Under the pieces are notes generated by a model. The model worked only from the letters and a program-made list of their open reading frames with translations, was not told the origin of the DNA and did not search any database. Made by a program: the position numbers and the translations under genes. Of a stretch of DNA of 64,000 bases, positions 35,022 through 47,090 are shown piece by piece. The DNA comes from Paraburkholderia mimosarum LMG 23256 = NBRC 106338 (GTDB lineage: Bacteria; Pseudomonadota; Gammaproteobacteria; Burkholderiales; Burkholderiaceae): contig NZ_BBJJ01000005.1 of the NCBI RefSeq assembly GCF_000739815.1, positions 186,001-250,000 on the forward strand, given 5' to 3'. Within the stretch, counting starts at the first letter, position 1, and every line of letters begins with the position of its first letter.

Positions 35022-36032
35022 TCACACCGCCCGCTTGCTGCGGCGGAACTGGTCGAACAGCACCGCGAGCAGCAGAATCCCGCCGCGAATCAGGTACTGG
35101 TAGAACGTCGGCACGTTCATGAGGCTCATGGCGTCCTGCACGGCGCCCATGATGAGCACGCCCACGAGCACGCCCGAGATCGTCGCCACGCCGCCCGTGA
35201 GCGAAACGCCGCCCAACACGCACGCCGAAATCACGCCGAGTTCGAGGCCCACGGAAGTCTTCGGGTCGCCGAGGCTCATGCGCGAGGCCAGCATCACGCC
35301 CGCGAAGCCCGTAACGAGCCCTTGCAGCACGAATACCGTGATCTTGATGCGCGTGACGGGCAGACCCGCAAGCCGCGCCGCTTCGCTGTTGCCGCCCACC
35401 GCGAGCACGTTCTTGCCGAACACGGTTTTCTTCAGCAGAAAGCCGAACAGCACGAATCCGATGATGTTGCTCCAGATCGGGAACGAGATGCCGAGGAACG
35501 AGCCGCCGCCCAGGTCGAAGAAGCGCTCTTCGGAGATCATCACGGCGTCGCCGTTCGAGGTGAGGAACGCGAGGCCGCGCACCGCTTCCATCATCGCGAG
35601 CGTGGCGATCAGCGAGTTGATCTTGAAGCGCGCGATCAGCACGCCGTTCACGAGGCCCACCGCGCCACCCGCGAGCACGCCCGCCGTAATGCCGAGCAGC
35701 ACGCTATGCGACTGCGTGATGACGGTGGAGGCCACCACGCCCGAGAACGCGACGATCGAGGCGACCGAAAGGTCGACTTCGCCCAGCGCGAGCACGAACA
35801 TCATCGTGACGGCGATCGAGCCGATCAGCGTGACGGAGAGCAGCAAGCCCTGAATGTTGCGGGTCGTGAGGAAGTCGGGCACCGTCGCGGAAAGCACCGC
35901 GAACAGCACCACGAACACCACCACGATGCCCGACTTGTTGATCATGTCCCACGCACGCGCGCGCTGTGCGGTAATGGGCGCGGCGGCTTCGTTGACTACG
36001 GGAGTGCCCTGTGGCTGCATGGCTTCACTCAT
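35022..36032 (-). CDS. araH: L-arabinose ABC transporter permease AraH
   Basis: Inner-membrane permease, 336 residues, aligning by eye with E. coli AraH over its length (FVLALGEVDLSVASIVAFSG, KINSLIATLAMMEAVRGLAF, GNSEAARLAGLPVTRIKI, LELGVISACVLGGVSLTGG). Last gene of the arabinose operon after araF and araG. ATG 36032 is chosen for length; a longer in-frame start at 36098 adds non-conserved residues and an internal ATG at 36020 is possible. The gene ends 62 bases from the convergent GntR gene. Confidence 0.94.
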   Translation of the reverse strand: MSEAMQPQGTPVVNEAAAPITAQRARAWDMINKSGIVVVFVVLFAVLSATVPDFLTTRNIQGLLLSVTLIGSIAVTMMFVLALGEVDLSVASIVAFSGVVASTVITQSHSVLLGITAGVLAGGAVGLVNGVLIARFKINSLIATLAMMEAVRGLAFLTSNGDAVMISEERFFDLGGGSFLGISFPIWSNIIGFVLFGFLLKKTVFGKNVLAVGGNSEAARLAGLPVTRIKITVFVLQGLVTGFAGVMLASRMSLGDPKTSVGLELGVISACVLGGVSLTGGVATISGVLVGVLIMGAVQDAMSLMNVPTFYQYLIRGGILLLAVLFDQFRRSKRAV

Positions 36033-36120
36033 TTCTGGTTCATCGTTTCGGATCGGTCGCACGGCTTCGCTAGCATTCGCTTCGCGCGCGACCGGCAAGG
36101 CAAAAACAAAGAGCGTTCGT

Positions 36121-37689
36121 TCAGCGCGGCAGCGCCATCCTGATCAGCTCGTCGGGCGAGGCCTCGGCTTTCGGCACGCTGCCCGCAATGCGCCCTTCGC
36201 GCATCACGATGATGCGGTCCGCCACGCCGATCACCTCGGCGAGGTCGCTCGACACCATGATCACGGTCTTGCCCGCTTCCGCGAGCTCGTAAAGCAGGTT
36301 GTAGATCTCGGCGCGCGCGCCCACGTCGATGCCGCGCGTGGGCTCGTCCATCAGGAACACTTCGATGCGCTCGGCCAGCCAGCGCGAAAGAATCACCTTC
36401 TGCTGGTTGCCGCCCGATAGCGTGCCGATGGCCGTTTCGCCGTTGCGCGTCTTGATCGCGAGTTTCTTGATGTAATCCTGCGCGAGGTCGCGCTCGCGCC
36501 GCGCGTCGAGCAGGAAACGCGCGGGGCTGAAGTGGCGGCGCGCGCTGATGTTGAGGTTGTCGGCCACCGAGGCGATCGCGACGATACCCTCCTGCTTGCG
36601 ATCCTCGGGACACAGCGCGAGGCCCGCGCGCACCGCGTCGCGCGGGCTCGCGAAGTTCACGCGCTTGCCGTCCAGCTCGACGTGGCCCGCGCTCGCGCGC
36701 GTGGCGCCGTAAATGAGCTTCATCAACTCCGAGCGCCCCGCGCCCACCAGGCCGAAGAAGCCGACGATCTCGCCGCGCCGCGCCGCGAACGACACGGGCT
36801 CGGCAAGGCCCGGCCCGAGCAGGCCCTTCGCTTCGAGCAGCACGTCGCCCGCTTCGCGCGGACGGTAGCCGTAGACATCTTCGATCGAGCGGCCCACCAT
36901 CGCGGCAATGAGACGGTTGCGGTCCAGATCGGCCACGGAGTCGAACGTCTCGATGCGCTTGCCGTCGCGGAACACCGTCACGCGGTCGCACAGCTCATAG
37001 ACTTCGTCCATGCGGTGCGTGACATAGATGATCGCGCGCCCGTCGGCGCGCAGCGCGTTGATGATGCGAAAGAGGTTCTCGGTCTCGCGCGCCGAAAGCG
37101 AGCTGGTCGGTTCGTCGAAGGCGATCACGCGTGCGTCGCGCATGAGCGCCTTGCCGATCTCGATCATCTGCCGCTGGCCGATGGAGAGGTTCTTCACGGG
37201 CGTGCGCGGATCGATGCGCTCGCCGAGGCGCTTGAGTTCGTCCATCGCGCGCTTGACGAGCGTGCCTTCGTCCAGCACGCCGAGGCGGTTGGGCAATTGC
37301 CCGAGCATCAGGTTTTCCGCCACCGTCAGCTCGGGCACGAGATGCAGTTCCTGATAGATGATCGCGATGCCCGCGTCGAGCGCGGCCTTCGTGGTCGTGA
37401 AGCGATGCTCCTCGCCACCGAGCCTCAGCGTGCCTTCCTGTGGCTGGTTCACGCCCGAGAGCACCTTGAGCAGCGTGGACTTGCCCGCGCCGTTCTCGCC
37501 CATCAGGCCGTGCACCTCGCCCGCTCGCACGTCGAGCGCCACGCGGTCGAGCGCGCGCACGCCCGGGAAGCTCACGGTGATGCCGTCGAGCTCCAGATAG
37601 GCGCGATTCCCCTGTTGAGCGCCCGCATTCGCGTTCCGCGCCGCGTTCGCTCGTGCCTGCGCGCTCGCGTGTGTCATCGTTTCAGTCAT
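36121..37689 (-). CDS. araG: L-arabinose ABC transporter ATP-binding protein AraG
   Basis: Double-domain ATPase, 522 residues. N-terminal half: Walker [11 protein letters not shown]-loop [40 protein letters not shown]-terminal half: [44 protein letters not shown] hydrophilic leader of about 29 residues ([15 protein letters not shown]) precedes the first strand and is longer than in E. coli AraG. It lies between araF and araH, with gaps of 38 and 88 bases, so the importer genes are in the classical FGH order. Confidence 0.94.
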   Translation of the reverse strand: MTETMTHASAQARANAARNANAGAQQGNRAYLELDGITVSFPGVRALDRVALDVRAGEVHGLMGENGAGKSTLLKVLSGVNQPQEGTLRLGGEEHRFTTTKAALDAGIAIIYQELHLVPELTVAENLMLGQLPNRLGVLDEGTLVKRAMDELKRLGERIDPRTPVKNLSIGQRQMIEIGKALMRDARVIAFDEPTSSLSARETENLFRIINALRADGRAIIYVTHRMDEVYELCDRVTVFRDGKRIETFDSVADLDRNRLIAAMVGRSIEDVYGYRPREAGDVLLEAKGLLGPGLAEPVSFAARRGEIVGFFGLVGAGRSELMKLIYGATRASAGHVELDGKRVNFASPRDAVRAGLALCPEDRKQEGIVAIASVADNLNISARRHFSPARFLLDARRERDLAQDYIKKLAIKTRNGETAIGTLSGGNQQKVILSRWLAERIEVFLMDEPTRGIDVGARAEIYNLLYELAEAGKTVIMVSSDLAEVIGVADRIIVMREGRIAGSVPKAEASPDELIRMALPR

Positions 37690-37727
37690 TGCATCCCTGC
37701 CCTTTCCTGTGCACTGCTACGCAGTCC

Positions 37728-38732
37728 TTAGATACCCAGCTCGCTGCGCACGGCCGTCCAGTTGTCGCGCGTCATCAGCTTGCCGGTGGTCTGCGTGTCG
37801 GCGGCCGGCTGCTTGCCGTTGCGGATCCAGTCGACGAGGTTCTCGGTGCTTTCCTTGCCGTGGTTCGTCGAGCTGACCGCGATCGTGCCATAGAAGCCCG
37901 TGGGCTGCTTCTTCTGGAATTCGGCGAACGCTTCGCCCGCGCCGTTGATGCCCACGCCGATCACGTCCGCAGCCGGAATGTGCAGCTGTTCGGTCGCGCG
38001 CACGGCGCCCAGCACGCTTTCCTCGTTGAGCGCGAACACCACCCACTTCTTGATGTTCGGATGCTGCGCCAGCACGGGCGACGCTGCATTGAAGCCGCCT
38101 TCGTCGTCGGTGGTCTTTTGCGGCGCGTCGAAGATGTTTTCCTTCTTGAAGCCGCCGGCCAGCAGCGACTGCGTCGCGCCGTCCGTGCGCAGCTTCGCCG
38201 TCGGCAGCTCATAGTCGGTGATGCGCAGCGCGCCCACTTCTTCCGGCTTCCAGCCGCGCTTCTTCATTTCGTCGCTGATCGCCTGGCCCACCTGGTTGCC
38301 GATCTTGAACGCCGACATGCCGAGGTGCGGCACATTGGCGAGCGGCTTGCCCGCGGAGTCGACGAGCTGGTCGTCCACCGTCACGAACTTCATGTTGTAG
38401 CGCTTCGCGCGCGCCTGAATGGCCGGTCCGAGACGCACGTCGGGCGCGCAGATCACGAAGCCCTGCGCGCCTTGCGCGCCCAGGTTGTCGATGGCGGCGA
38501 GCACCTTCTCGCCGTCCGGCGTGCCGATGTTCACGACCGAGAAGTTCTCCTTCTGGCCGAGCGCCGTGGCGGCTTTCTGCTCGTTGATGAACCATGCCTG
38601 TTCCGGCATCTTCACGAGGAAGCCGATCTTCACGGGCGAGTCGGCGTGCGCCGCCATGTTCATGCCGAGCGGCGCGATGCACATCGCCGCGAACGCGGCA
38701 CGAAGGGTCAAGCGGCGGATCTTGCTGGTCAT
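37728..38732 (-). CDS. araF: L-arabinose-binding periplasmic protein AraF
   Basis: Periplasmic receptor for L-arabinose, 334 residues, with a signal peptide ending AHA-D near residue 31. The mature start VKIGFLVKMPEQAWFINE, then TPDGEKVLAAIDNL, GFVICAPDVRLGPAI, FVTVDDQLVDSAGKPL and GINGAGEAFAEFQKKQPTGF match the E. coli AraF pattern, including the arabinose-contacting regions. The ribosome site GAGGAGACAGGAGC is strong, suiting a highly expressed binding protein. It lies 58 bases after the L-arabinose dehydrogenase gene, so catabolic and transport genes form one operon. Confidence 0.95.
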   Translation of the reverse strand: MTSKIRRLTLRAAFAAMCIAPLGMNMAAHADSPVKIGFLVKMPEQAWFINEQKAATALGQKENFSVVNIGTPDGEKVLAAIDNLGAQGAQGFVICAPDVRLGPAIQARAKRYNMKFVTVDDQLVDSAGKPLANVPHLGMSAFKIGNQVGQAISDEMKKRGWKPEEVGALRITDYELPTAKLRTDGATQSLLAGGFKKENIFDAPQKTTDDEGGFNAASPVLAQHPNIKKWVVFALNEESVLGAVRATEQLHIPAADVIGVGINGAGEAFAEFQKKQPTGFYGTIAVSSTNHGKESTENLVDWIRNGKQPAADTQTTGKLMTRDNWTAVRSELGI

Positions 38733-38790
38733 GCTCCTGTCTCCTCAGGTGTGGTTGTTGCATATCGATGCAACTGCGGCAAAAAAGCGA

Positions 38791-40717
<1,927 letters not shown>

Positions 40718-40819
40718 GTCTTCAGTCCTGCTTGAAAAAGGGGGCGGGCCGCGCCTTCACGATTCGCTCGATGCCTGCTCGTGGCGCATGCCCGCTGCGC
40801 CCGACGGCGCGCGCTGCTG

Positions 40820-42403
40820 TCATTGCTGTCCTTCGGCCTTGCCTGCGTAGCGCCGCCTCACGTGGAGCGGATTCGCTTCACGCAGCGCCTCGGGCAACCA
40901 CGCATCGGCGAGATTCTGGTAGCAGACCGGCCGCAGGAAACGCTCGATCGCCGCCGTACCCACCGATGTGCTGCGTCCGTCCGAGGTGGCCGGGAACGGG
41001 CCACCATGGACCATCGCATCGCAGACCTCCACGCCGGTTGGAAAGCCGTTGGCGAGCACGCGGCCCGCCTTGCGCTCGATGAGCGGCAGGAGCGTGCGAA
41101 CGAGGTCGGCGTCCTCCGCTTGCGCGTGAAGCGTGATCGTCAACTGCCCTTCGATCTTGCGCAGCACGGCGCGCAGTTCGCTTTCGTTCGCGCATTCGAC
41201 CAGCACGCTGCTCGGGCCGAACACTTCCTCGCCGAGCGCGGCGTCCGCCAGCAGATCGCCGGCGCTCACGCGCAGCAACGCCGCTTGCGCGCGTCCGGGC
41301 GCCGCGGCGCCGCGTGCGAGCGTCGTGACCTTCGGATGCCGCGTGAGACGGTCGATGCCGAGCTCGTAGGCGCGCAGGATTCCCGGCGTCAGCATCACGC
41401 CCGCCGCAGCCGCGCTGAACTCGCGCGCGGCGTTCGCAGCGAACGCGTCGAACGCTTCGCCCGCGACGCCGAGGATCAGGCCGGGATTGGTGCAGAACTG
41501 GCCGCAGCCCAGCGTCGCCGATGCCGCGAATTCGCGCGCCAGCGTCTCGCCGCGCGCGGCGAGCGCGCCGGGCAGCAGCAAGTTCGGATTCACGCTGCTC
41601 ATTTCAGCATAGACGGGAATCGGCTCCGCGCGCGCCGCCGCGAGTTTCATCAGCGCGAGACCGCCCGCGCGCGAGCCCGTGAAGCCGACCGCCCGAATCG
41701 CCGGATGGCGCACGAGCGCGCTGCCCACGTCGTGGCCCGCGTCGAACAACAGCGAGAACACGCCTTCGGGCAAGCCCGCCGCCGCGACCGCTTGCTGGAT
41801 CGCGCGGCCCACCAGCTCCGACGTGCCCGGATGCGCGGGATGCGCCTTCACGACCACGGGACAACCCGCGGCCAGCGCCGAAGCCGTATCGCCGCCGGCG
41901 ACCGAGAATGCGAGCGGAAAATTGCTCGCGCCGAACACCGCGACCGGACCCACGCCGATGCGCCAGAAGCGCAGATCGGTGCGCGGCGGCTGCCGCTCGG
42001 GCAGTGCGGGCTCAATGCGCACGTCGAGCGAGTCACCGCTTCTCACGAGCGACGCGAACATGCGCAGCTGGCTTGCGGTGCGCGTGCGCTCGCCCTCCAG
42101 CCGCGCGCGCGGCAGGCCGGTTTCGGCCATGGCGCGTTCCACGAGTGGGTCGCCGAGCGCTTCGATGCGCGCCGCGCAATCGTCGAGGAATTGCGCGCGC
42201 TTCGCGGCAGGCAGCGTGCGATAGATGTCGAACGCTTCGTCCGCGAGATCGCAGGCCGCTTCGACATCGCGGTCGAGCGCGCCATGGAAGACCGGCTGCT
42301 CGATTGGTTCATTGCTCGCGGCATCGATCGCCCGAAACGCCACGCCTTCGCCGCGCTTCGCGCGTCCACCGATCAACAGTTCGCCAGTGATTTGCATTGT
42401 CAT
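40820..42403 (-). CDS. Alpha-ketoglutarate semialdehyde dehydrogenase
   Basis: Aldehyde dehydrogenase-superfamily enzyme, 527 residues, oxidising alpha-ketoglutarate semialdehyde to 2-oxoglutarate, the last step of the pathway. Motifs: cofactor region [20 protein letters not shown], glycine motif [10 protein letters not shown], general base in YAEMSSVNP (about E267), nucleophile in [10 protein letters not shown] (about C304). The [17 protein letters not shown] and MSSVNP patterns mark the KGSADH subgroup used with sugar-acid pathways. Start codons at 42409, 42403 and 42397 are all in frame; 42403 has AAGG at the best spacing. It lies 22 bases downstream of the arabonate dehydratase gene. Confidence 0.93.
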   Translation of the reverse strand: MTMQITGELLIGGRAKRGEGVAFRAIDAASNEPIEQPVFHGALDRDVEAACDLADEAFDIYRTLPAAKRAQFLDDCAARIEALGDPLVERAMAETGLPRARLEGERTRTASQLRMFASLVRSGDSLDVRIEPALPERQPPRTDLRFWRIGVGPVAVFGASNFPLAFSVAGGDTASALAAGCPVVVKAHPAHPGTSELVGRAIQQAVAAAGLPEGVFSLLFDAGHDVGSALVRHPAIRAVGFTGSRAGGLALMKLAAARAEPIPVYAEMSSVNPNLLLPGALAARGETLAREFAASATLGCGQFCTNPGLILGVAGEAFDAFAANAAREFSAAAAGVMLTPGILRAYELGIDRLTRHPKVTTLARGAAAPGRAQAALLRVSAGDLLADAALGEEVFGPSSVLVECANESELRAVLRKIEGQLTITLHAQAEDADLVRTLLPLIERKAGRVLANGFPTGVEVCDAMVHGGPFPATSDGRSTSVGTAAIERFLRPVCYQNLADAWLPEALREANPLHVRRRYAGKAEGQQ

Positions 42404-42425
42404 GATCAAAAGCCTTCAGCGCGCA

Positions 42426-44177
42426 TCAGTGCGAATGCCGTGGAACCGCGGCCCCGCGCTTGCCCACGAGGAAGTCGAGATCGCATCCTTCGTCGGCCTG
42501 CAGCACGTGATCGACATAGAGGCGCGCATAGCCGCCCTTGCCCAGTTGCTCGGACACGCCGGGCGCCGCGGCCGGATCGACGTCGCTCAAGCGGCGCGCG
42601 AGTTCCTCGTCGCTGATGTCCAGATGCAGCCGGCCCGATTCGCAGTCGAGCTCGATCCAGTCGCCGTTGCGCACGGCCGCGAGCGGCCCGCCCGCGGCGG
42701 CTTCGGGCGCGACGTGCAGCACCACCGTGCCGTAAGCCGTGCCGCTCATGCGCGCGTCCGAAATTCGCACCATGTCCTTCACGCCCTGACGCAGCAGCTT
42801 GGGCGGCAGGCCCATGTTGCCGACCTCGGCCATGCCGGGGTAGCCGCGCGGGCCGCAGTTCTTCATCACGAGGATCGAGTCCTTGTCCACGTCGAGCGAT
42901 TCGTCGCCGATGGTCGCCTTGTAGTGATCGAAGTTCTCGAACACCACGGCGCGCCCGCGATGCTTGAGCAGCTCGGGCGTGGCCGCCGAAGGCTTCAGCA
43001 CCGCGCCGCGCGGCGCGAGATTGCCGCGCAGGATACAGATACCGCCGTCCGCGATCAATGGCTTGTCGAGCGGACGAATCACTTCGTCGTTGTAGTTCGG
43101 CGCCTCGCGCACGTTGTCCCAGATGGACTTGCCGTTCACGGTGAGCGCATCGGGATGCGGCAGCAGGTTCGCTTCACCCAGCCGGCGCAGCACGGCCGGC
43201 AGGCCGCCCGCGTAATAGAACTCTTCCATCAGGAAGCGGCCCGACGGCTGCAGGTCGACGATGGTCGGCGTGTTGCGGCCAATGCGCTGCCAGTCTTCCA
43301 GTTCGAGGTCGACGCCGATGCGGCCGGCGATCGCCTTCAGGTGGATCACGGCGTTGGTCGAGCCGCCGATGGCCGCGTTCGTGCGGATCGCGTTCTCGAA
43401 CGCCTCACGCGTGAGGATCTTCGAGAGCTTCAGATCCTCCAGCGCCATCTGCACGATGCGGATGCCCGACATGTGCGCGAGCACGTAGCGGCGCGCATCG
43501 ACAGCCGGAATCGCGGCGTTGTGCGGCAGCGAAACGCCCAGCGACTCGGCCATGCAGGCCATCGTCGAGGCGGTGCCCATGGTGTTGCAGGTGCCCGCCG
43601 AGCGCGACATACCCGCTTCGGCCGAGAGGAACTGGTGCAGGTTGATCTCGCCCGCCTTCAGCTCCTCGTGCAGCCTCCAGACCACCGTGCCCGAGCCGAT
43701 ATCGCGCCCTTCGTGCTTGCCGTTGAGCATCGGGCCGCCCGTCACGACGATGGCGGGCACGTCCACGCTCGCCGCGCCCATCAGGAGCGCGGGCGTGGTC
43801 TTGTCGCAGCCGCACAGCAGCACGACGGCGTCGATGGGGTTGCCGCGGATCGCCTCTTCCACGTCCATGGAAGCGAGATTGCGCGTGAGCATGGCCGACG
43901 GGCGCAGGTTCGATTCGCCGTTGGAGAACACGGGAAATTCGACGGGGAAGCCGCCCGCTTCATAGATGCCGCGCTTCACGTGCTCCGCGAGCTTGCGGAA
44001 GTGCGCGTTGCAGGGCGTCAGTTCCGACCACGTGTTGCAGATGCCGATGATCGGCCGGCCGTCGAATTCGTGATCGGGAATACCCTGATTCTTCATCCAG
44101 CTTCGGTACATGAAGCCGTTCTTGTCCGTGGTGCCGAACCACTGTTGGGAGCGCAGCTTGAATTTGGTTTCCGACAT
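42426..44177 (-). CDS. L-arabonate dehydratase, IlvD/Edd family (second copy)
   Basis: Fe-S dehydratase, 583 residues, predicted to turn L-arabonate into L-2-keto-3-deoxyarabonate. Cluster cysteines are in SELTPCNAHF (C56), GCDKTTPAL (C124) and SAGTCNTMGTAS (C197), three residues off the numbering known for the Rhizobium leguminosarum L-arabinonate dehydratase. NCGPRGYPGMAEVGNMG and the DARMSGTAYGTVVLHVAPE region are intact. First gene of the seven-gene arabinose operon and divergent from a LysR gene. It differs from the copy at 24150-25892 mainly at scattered positions and in the last 60 residues. The two may have distinct sugar-acid preferences. Confidence 0.93.
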   Translation of the reverse strand: MSETKFKLRSQQWFGTTDKNGFMYRSWMKNQGIPDHEFDGRPIIGICNTWSELTPCNAHFRKLAEHVKRGIYEAGGFPVEFPVFSNGESNLRPSAMLTRNLASMDVEEAIRGNPIDAVVLLCGCDKTTPALLMGAASVDVPAIVVTGGPMLNGKHEGRDIGSGTVVWRLHEELKAGEINLHQFLSAEAGMSRSAGTCNTMGTASTMACMAESLGVSLPHNAAIPAVDARRYVLAHMSGIRIVQMALEDLKLSKILTREAFENAIRTNAAIGGSTNAVIHLKAIAGRIGVDLELEDWQRIGRNTPTIVDLQPSGRFLMEEFYYAGGLPAVLRRLGEANLLPHPDALTVNGKSIWDNVREAPNYNDEVIRPLDKPLIADGGICILRGNLAPRGAVLKPSAATPELLKHRGRAVVFENFDHYKATIGDESLDVDKDSILVMKNCGPRGYPGMAEVGNMGLPPKLLRQGVKDMVRISDARMSGTAYGTVVLHVAPEAAAGGPLAAVRNGDWIELDCESGRLHLDISDEELARRLSDVDPAAAPGVSEQLGKGGYARLYVDHVLQADEGCDLDFLVGKRGAAVPRHSH

Positions 44178-44272
44178 CGTGATCGTCTTTTGGGGCGAGT
44201 CATTCGCGCAATGGATTGAGCACAGTCTATGGAGAACTCTGATAACCTTCTAATGAAAAAATGGACGCATCC

Positions 44273-44296
44273 GATACCGAAACAGGCATTGGTATA
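44273..44296. promoter_or_regulatory. Inverted repeat in the LysR/arabinose-operon gap
   Basis: ATACC (44274-44278) and GGTAT (44291-44295) flank 12 bases in the 154-bp divergent gap, about 36 bases upstream of the LysR gene. This spacing suits a LysR-type dimer site. Binding is inferred from position. Confidence 0.45.
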
Positions 44297-44331
44297 AACA
44301 CCTAATACTATTTGGGATTTCCAGCGAAATC

Positions 44332-45297
44332 ATGCTCGACACAAGCCCCTGGTATGTGCGCACGCGGTTGAAAACGCGGCAATTGCTCCTCGTCGTGGCG
44401 CTGGCCGAAGAAGGCAACATCCACCGGGCGGCGGCGGTGCTCAGCATGACGCAGCCGGCCGCCTCGAAGCTGCTGCGCGAGCTGGAAGACATGCTGGGCG
44501 CGGTGCTGTTCGAGCGCATGCCGCGCGGCATGCGCCCCACGCTGTACGGCGACGCGCTGATCCGCCACGCGCGCGCCGTGCTCGGCAGCCTCGACCAGGC
44601 GCAGGAGGAGCTGAGCGCCCTGAAGGCCGGGCGCCTCGGCCACGTGGCGGTGGGCGCGATCACGTCGCCGGGCGTGCGCGTGCTGCCGGCGGCGGTCGCG
44701 GCGGTCAAGCGCACGCACGCCAACCTGCGCGTGAGCGTGGAGATCGACGCGAGCAACGTGCTGCTCGAGCATCTCGCGCAGGACAAGCTCGACGTGGTGC
44801 TGGGACGCCTCTCAGCCGAGCACGACAAGCTCCAGCTGCGCTACGAGCGGCTCGCGGGCGAGCCCGTCTGCGCCGTGGTGCGGCCCGGGCATCCGATGCT
44901 CGCCGACGGGCAATCCCGGTCTATCGCGCTCGCCGACATCGCACGCGACACGTGGGTCGTGCCGCCGGTGGGCAGCGTGTTGCGCCACCGCTTCGAGCTG
45001 ATGTTCCAGCGCGCAAGCCTCGCGCCCCCTTCGAACGTGGTGGAAACGCCCGCGCTGCTTTTCATCACGCGCGTGCTGGAGCAAAGCGACATGATCGCCG
45101 TGCTCACCGAGGACGTGGCGCGCTACTACGCGGCGCACGGCATGGTCGCGATCCTGCCCGTGCCGATGGACTGCCAGATGGACGACTTCGGCATCATCAC
45201 GCGCGCGGACGGCCTGCTCACGCCCGCGGCGAGCGTGATGATGGAGACGTTGCGGCAAGTGAGCGCCGAGATCTATGGAGCGCAAACCGCGCGATAA
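44332..45297 (+). CDS. LysR-family regulator, GbpR-like
   Basis: Transcriptional regulator, 321 residues. The helix-turn-helix is LVVALAEEGNIHRAAAVLSM then TQPAASKLLRELE, and the substrate-binding domain starts HVAVGAITSPGVRVLPAAV. The pattern (NIHRAA and TQPAASKLLRELED) resembles GbpR, which controls sugar uptake and galactose-binding protein genes in Agrobacterium and Azospirillum. Divergent from the L-arabinose operon, so it is the leading candidate for its control, with arabinose or a pathway acid as effector (inference). It ends about 35 bases before a methyltransferase gene. Confidence 0.92.
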   Translation: MLDTSPWYVRTRLKTRQLLLVVALAEEGNIHRAAAVLSMTQPAASKLLRELEDMLGAVLFERMPRGMRPTLYGDALIRHARAVLGSLDQAQEELSALKAGRLGHVAVGAITSPGVRVLPAAVAAVKRTHANLRVSVEIDASNVLLEHLAQDKLDVVLGRLSAEHDKLQLRYERLAGEPVCAVVRPGHPMLADGQSRSIALADIARDTWVVPPVGSVLRHRFELMFQRASLAPPSNVVETPALLFITRVLEQSDMIAVLTEDVARYYAAHGMVAILPVPMDCQMDDFGIITRADGLLTPAASVMMETLRQVSAEIYGAQTAR

Positions 45298-45331
45298 TCG
45301 CGCGAGGAAACTCGTGCCCGAGGACGGAACC

Positions 45332-46192
45332 ATGCACGCCAGCCATGCCGCAGCGCCCGACAGCACCGCCATTCGCGTCGCGCTATGGCGCGCGCTGCAC
45401 ATCGAGGTCGACGACGCGCCTCACGTCCTCGAAGACGAAACCGGTCTGCAGATCGCAGCGCCCGATGCGAACTGGCGCGAGCGGCCCGATATGGATCCGC
45501 AAGGCACGCGCGGTTATCGCGCTTCGATCGTCGGCCGGGCTCGCTTCGGCGAGGATCTCGTGGCGGAACAGACCGCGAAAGGCCTGGCGCTGCAATACGC
45601 GATTCTCGGCGCGGGTCTCGACACGTTCGCGCAACGCCGCCCGGAGATCGCTTCGCGGCTGCAGGTGTACGAGGTGGACAAGCCGGGGCCGCAGGCGTGG
45701 AAGCGCCGGCGGCTCACGGAGCTTGGCTATCGCGAAGAGGCGTGGCTGCACTTCGTGCCTGTGGACTTCGAAGCCGGCGAGGCGTGGTGGGAACGGCTCG
45801 CCGCGGCGGGATTCGACGCGGCGAAACCTGCGGTGATCGCGTCCACGGGCGTTTCCATGTATCTCACGCGCGAAGCGAATCTCGCGACGCTGCGGCAGAT
45901 CGCACGGCTCGCACCGGGCTCCACGCTCGCCATGACGTTCCTCTTGCCGCTCGATCTCATCGCCGGGCCCGAGCGCTCGCAGCACGCCGCCGTGTACGAG
46001 CGCGCGCGAGCGGCGGGCACGCCGTTCGTGAGCTTCTTCGCGCCGGACGAGATGCTTGCGCTCGCACGCGAAGCGGGGCTGCGCGAGGCGCAACATGTTT
46101 CGACCGCGGATCTCACCGCGCGTTATTTCTCAGGACGTCGCGATGGGCTGCGGCCCGCGAGCGGGGAGTCGATTCTGGTGGCGACGGTTTGA
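45332..46192 (+). CDS. SAM-dependent methyltransferase, leucine carboxyl methyltransferase/PPM family
   Basis: Class I S-adenosylmethionine methyltransferase, 286 residues. The family motif AILGAGLDTFAQRRPE lies near residue 90, VYEVDKPGPQAWKRRRL supplies the acidic loop, and VIASTGVSMYLTREA the later strand. This is the group often annotated TIGR00027 or O-methyltransferase Omt. The small-molecule or protein substrate is unknown. ATG 45332 follows GAGGACGGAACC; an in-frame ATG at 45275 would overlap the LysR gene. Possibly read through from the LysR promoter but with no evident functional link. Confidence 0.88.
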   Translation: MHASHAAAPDSTAIRVALWRALHIEVDDAPHVLEDETGLQIAAPDANWRERPDMDPQGTRGYRASIVGRARFGEDLVAEQTAKGLALQYAILGAGLDTFAQRRPEIASRLQVYEVDKPGPQAWKRRRLTELGYREEAWLHFVPVDFEAGEAWWERLAAAGFDAAKPAVIASTGVSMYLTREANLATLRQIARLAPGSTLAMTFLLPLDLIAGPERSQHAAVYERARAAGTPFVSFFAPDEMLALAREAGLREAQHVSTADLTARYFSGRRDGLRPASGESILVATV

Positions 46193-46250
46193 ACGGCAAC
46201 GCCGCCCGGGGATAGGTCCGGCAGGATCCGCGGCACACGTTGTGTGCAGT

Positions 46251-47090
46251 TCATGTCGTCAGCCGGCGATACGCGTTCAAATGGCGGACCAGCCCCTGTG
46301 GATCGCCGCGCCTTTCGAGCAGTATCGCCAGATTGTGGTGAGCATCCGCGTACGACGGGTCGAGCGCAAGGCAGCGTTGATAACTTCGCTCTGCGTCTTC
46401 GAGGCGGCCCAGCTCCTCGAACGCAATCGCGCGGTTGAAGTGCAACACGGCATCGTCGGGGAAGTGAGTGAGCGCCTTCTCGAATAGATGCAGCGCATCT
46501 TCGCAGCGTCCTTCGAGTTCACACAGCAGCGCGCCGAGGTCCACATAGGCGGCATAAAAAGGCTGCGGCGATAGCTCGATGGCCTTGTTGTACGCGCGTT
46601 CAGCACCGCTTGCATCGGACGTTCTCAGTTGCTCGCCGAGTTCGTACCACTCCTGCGCCTGGTGCGCGACGTTCTTCTGCGCGGGAGCCGAGTCGAGAAA
46701 GACGACATCGCCCTTGATTTGCGCGACTTCGAAGTCCAGCAGAAGCTGGCCGGTAACGGCATCCCACTGCGAAGTGCCGGTTCGCACGGCGACCTCGCTG
46801 CCGACCGCCGATACGCGAATCCCTGTGAGCGGCAACGCATCGGGCAATGCGTCCTTGAGCCGAGTGAGGGCCGTGATGATCTTGCGCGGCGGGATGCGCG
46901 CCTCGCGCAACTGCAACGCAGTGCGCAGCAGCACGATATCCTGGAACGTGAAGCGGTATGCGTTGCCCGGCCCTCGCGACGGTGTCACGAATCCCGCCGC
47001 GACGAGGCCTGAAACCACGCTTCGCGAGACCCCCAGCATGGCCTGCAATTCGCGCATCGAAATCTCGCGCGCGGCGGCTCGTGACGTCAC
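46251..47090 (-). CDS. MerR-type HTH protein with TPR repeats, coupled to Ku
   Basis: Protein of 279 residues. An N-terminal MerR-like winged helix (MRELQAMLGVSRSVVSGLVA, YRFTFQDIVLLRTALQL) is followed by a middle beta region and then three or four tetratricopeptide repeats (WYELGEQL, AYVDLGALLCELEG, LHFNRAIAFEELGRLEDAE, AHHNLAILLERRGD). The start is GTG at 47090, overlapping the Ku stop by GTGA, so translation is coupled. This points to a role with the NHEJ genes, perhaps as a scaffold or regulator. The combination of DNA-binding and TPR domains is unusual. Function not established to my knowledge. Confidence 0.85.
   Translation of the reverse strand: MTSRAAAREISMRELQAMLGVSRSVVSGLVAAGFVTPSRGPGNAYRFTFQDIVLLRTALQLREARIPPRKIITALTRLKDALPDALPLTGIRVSAVGSEVAVRTGTSQWDAVTGQLLLDFEVAQIKGDVVFLDSAPAQKNVAHQAQEWYELGEQLRTSDASGAERAYNKAIELSPQPFYAAYVDLGALLCELEGRCEDALHLFEKALTHFPDDAVLHFNRAIAFEELGRLEDAERSYQRCLALDPSYADAHHNLAILLERRGDPQGLVRHLNAYRRLTT

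Noticed and set aside
35022..36143. Plus-strand His/Glu-rich frame over araH
   Set aside because: Antisense of a membrane protein gene, which gives exactly this charged composition.
42225..44219. 664-codon plus-strand frame opposite the arabonate dehydratase
   Set aside because: Antisense shadow, rich in His/Arg/Val; the dehydratase has conserved cysteines and gene context.
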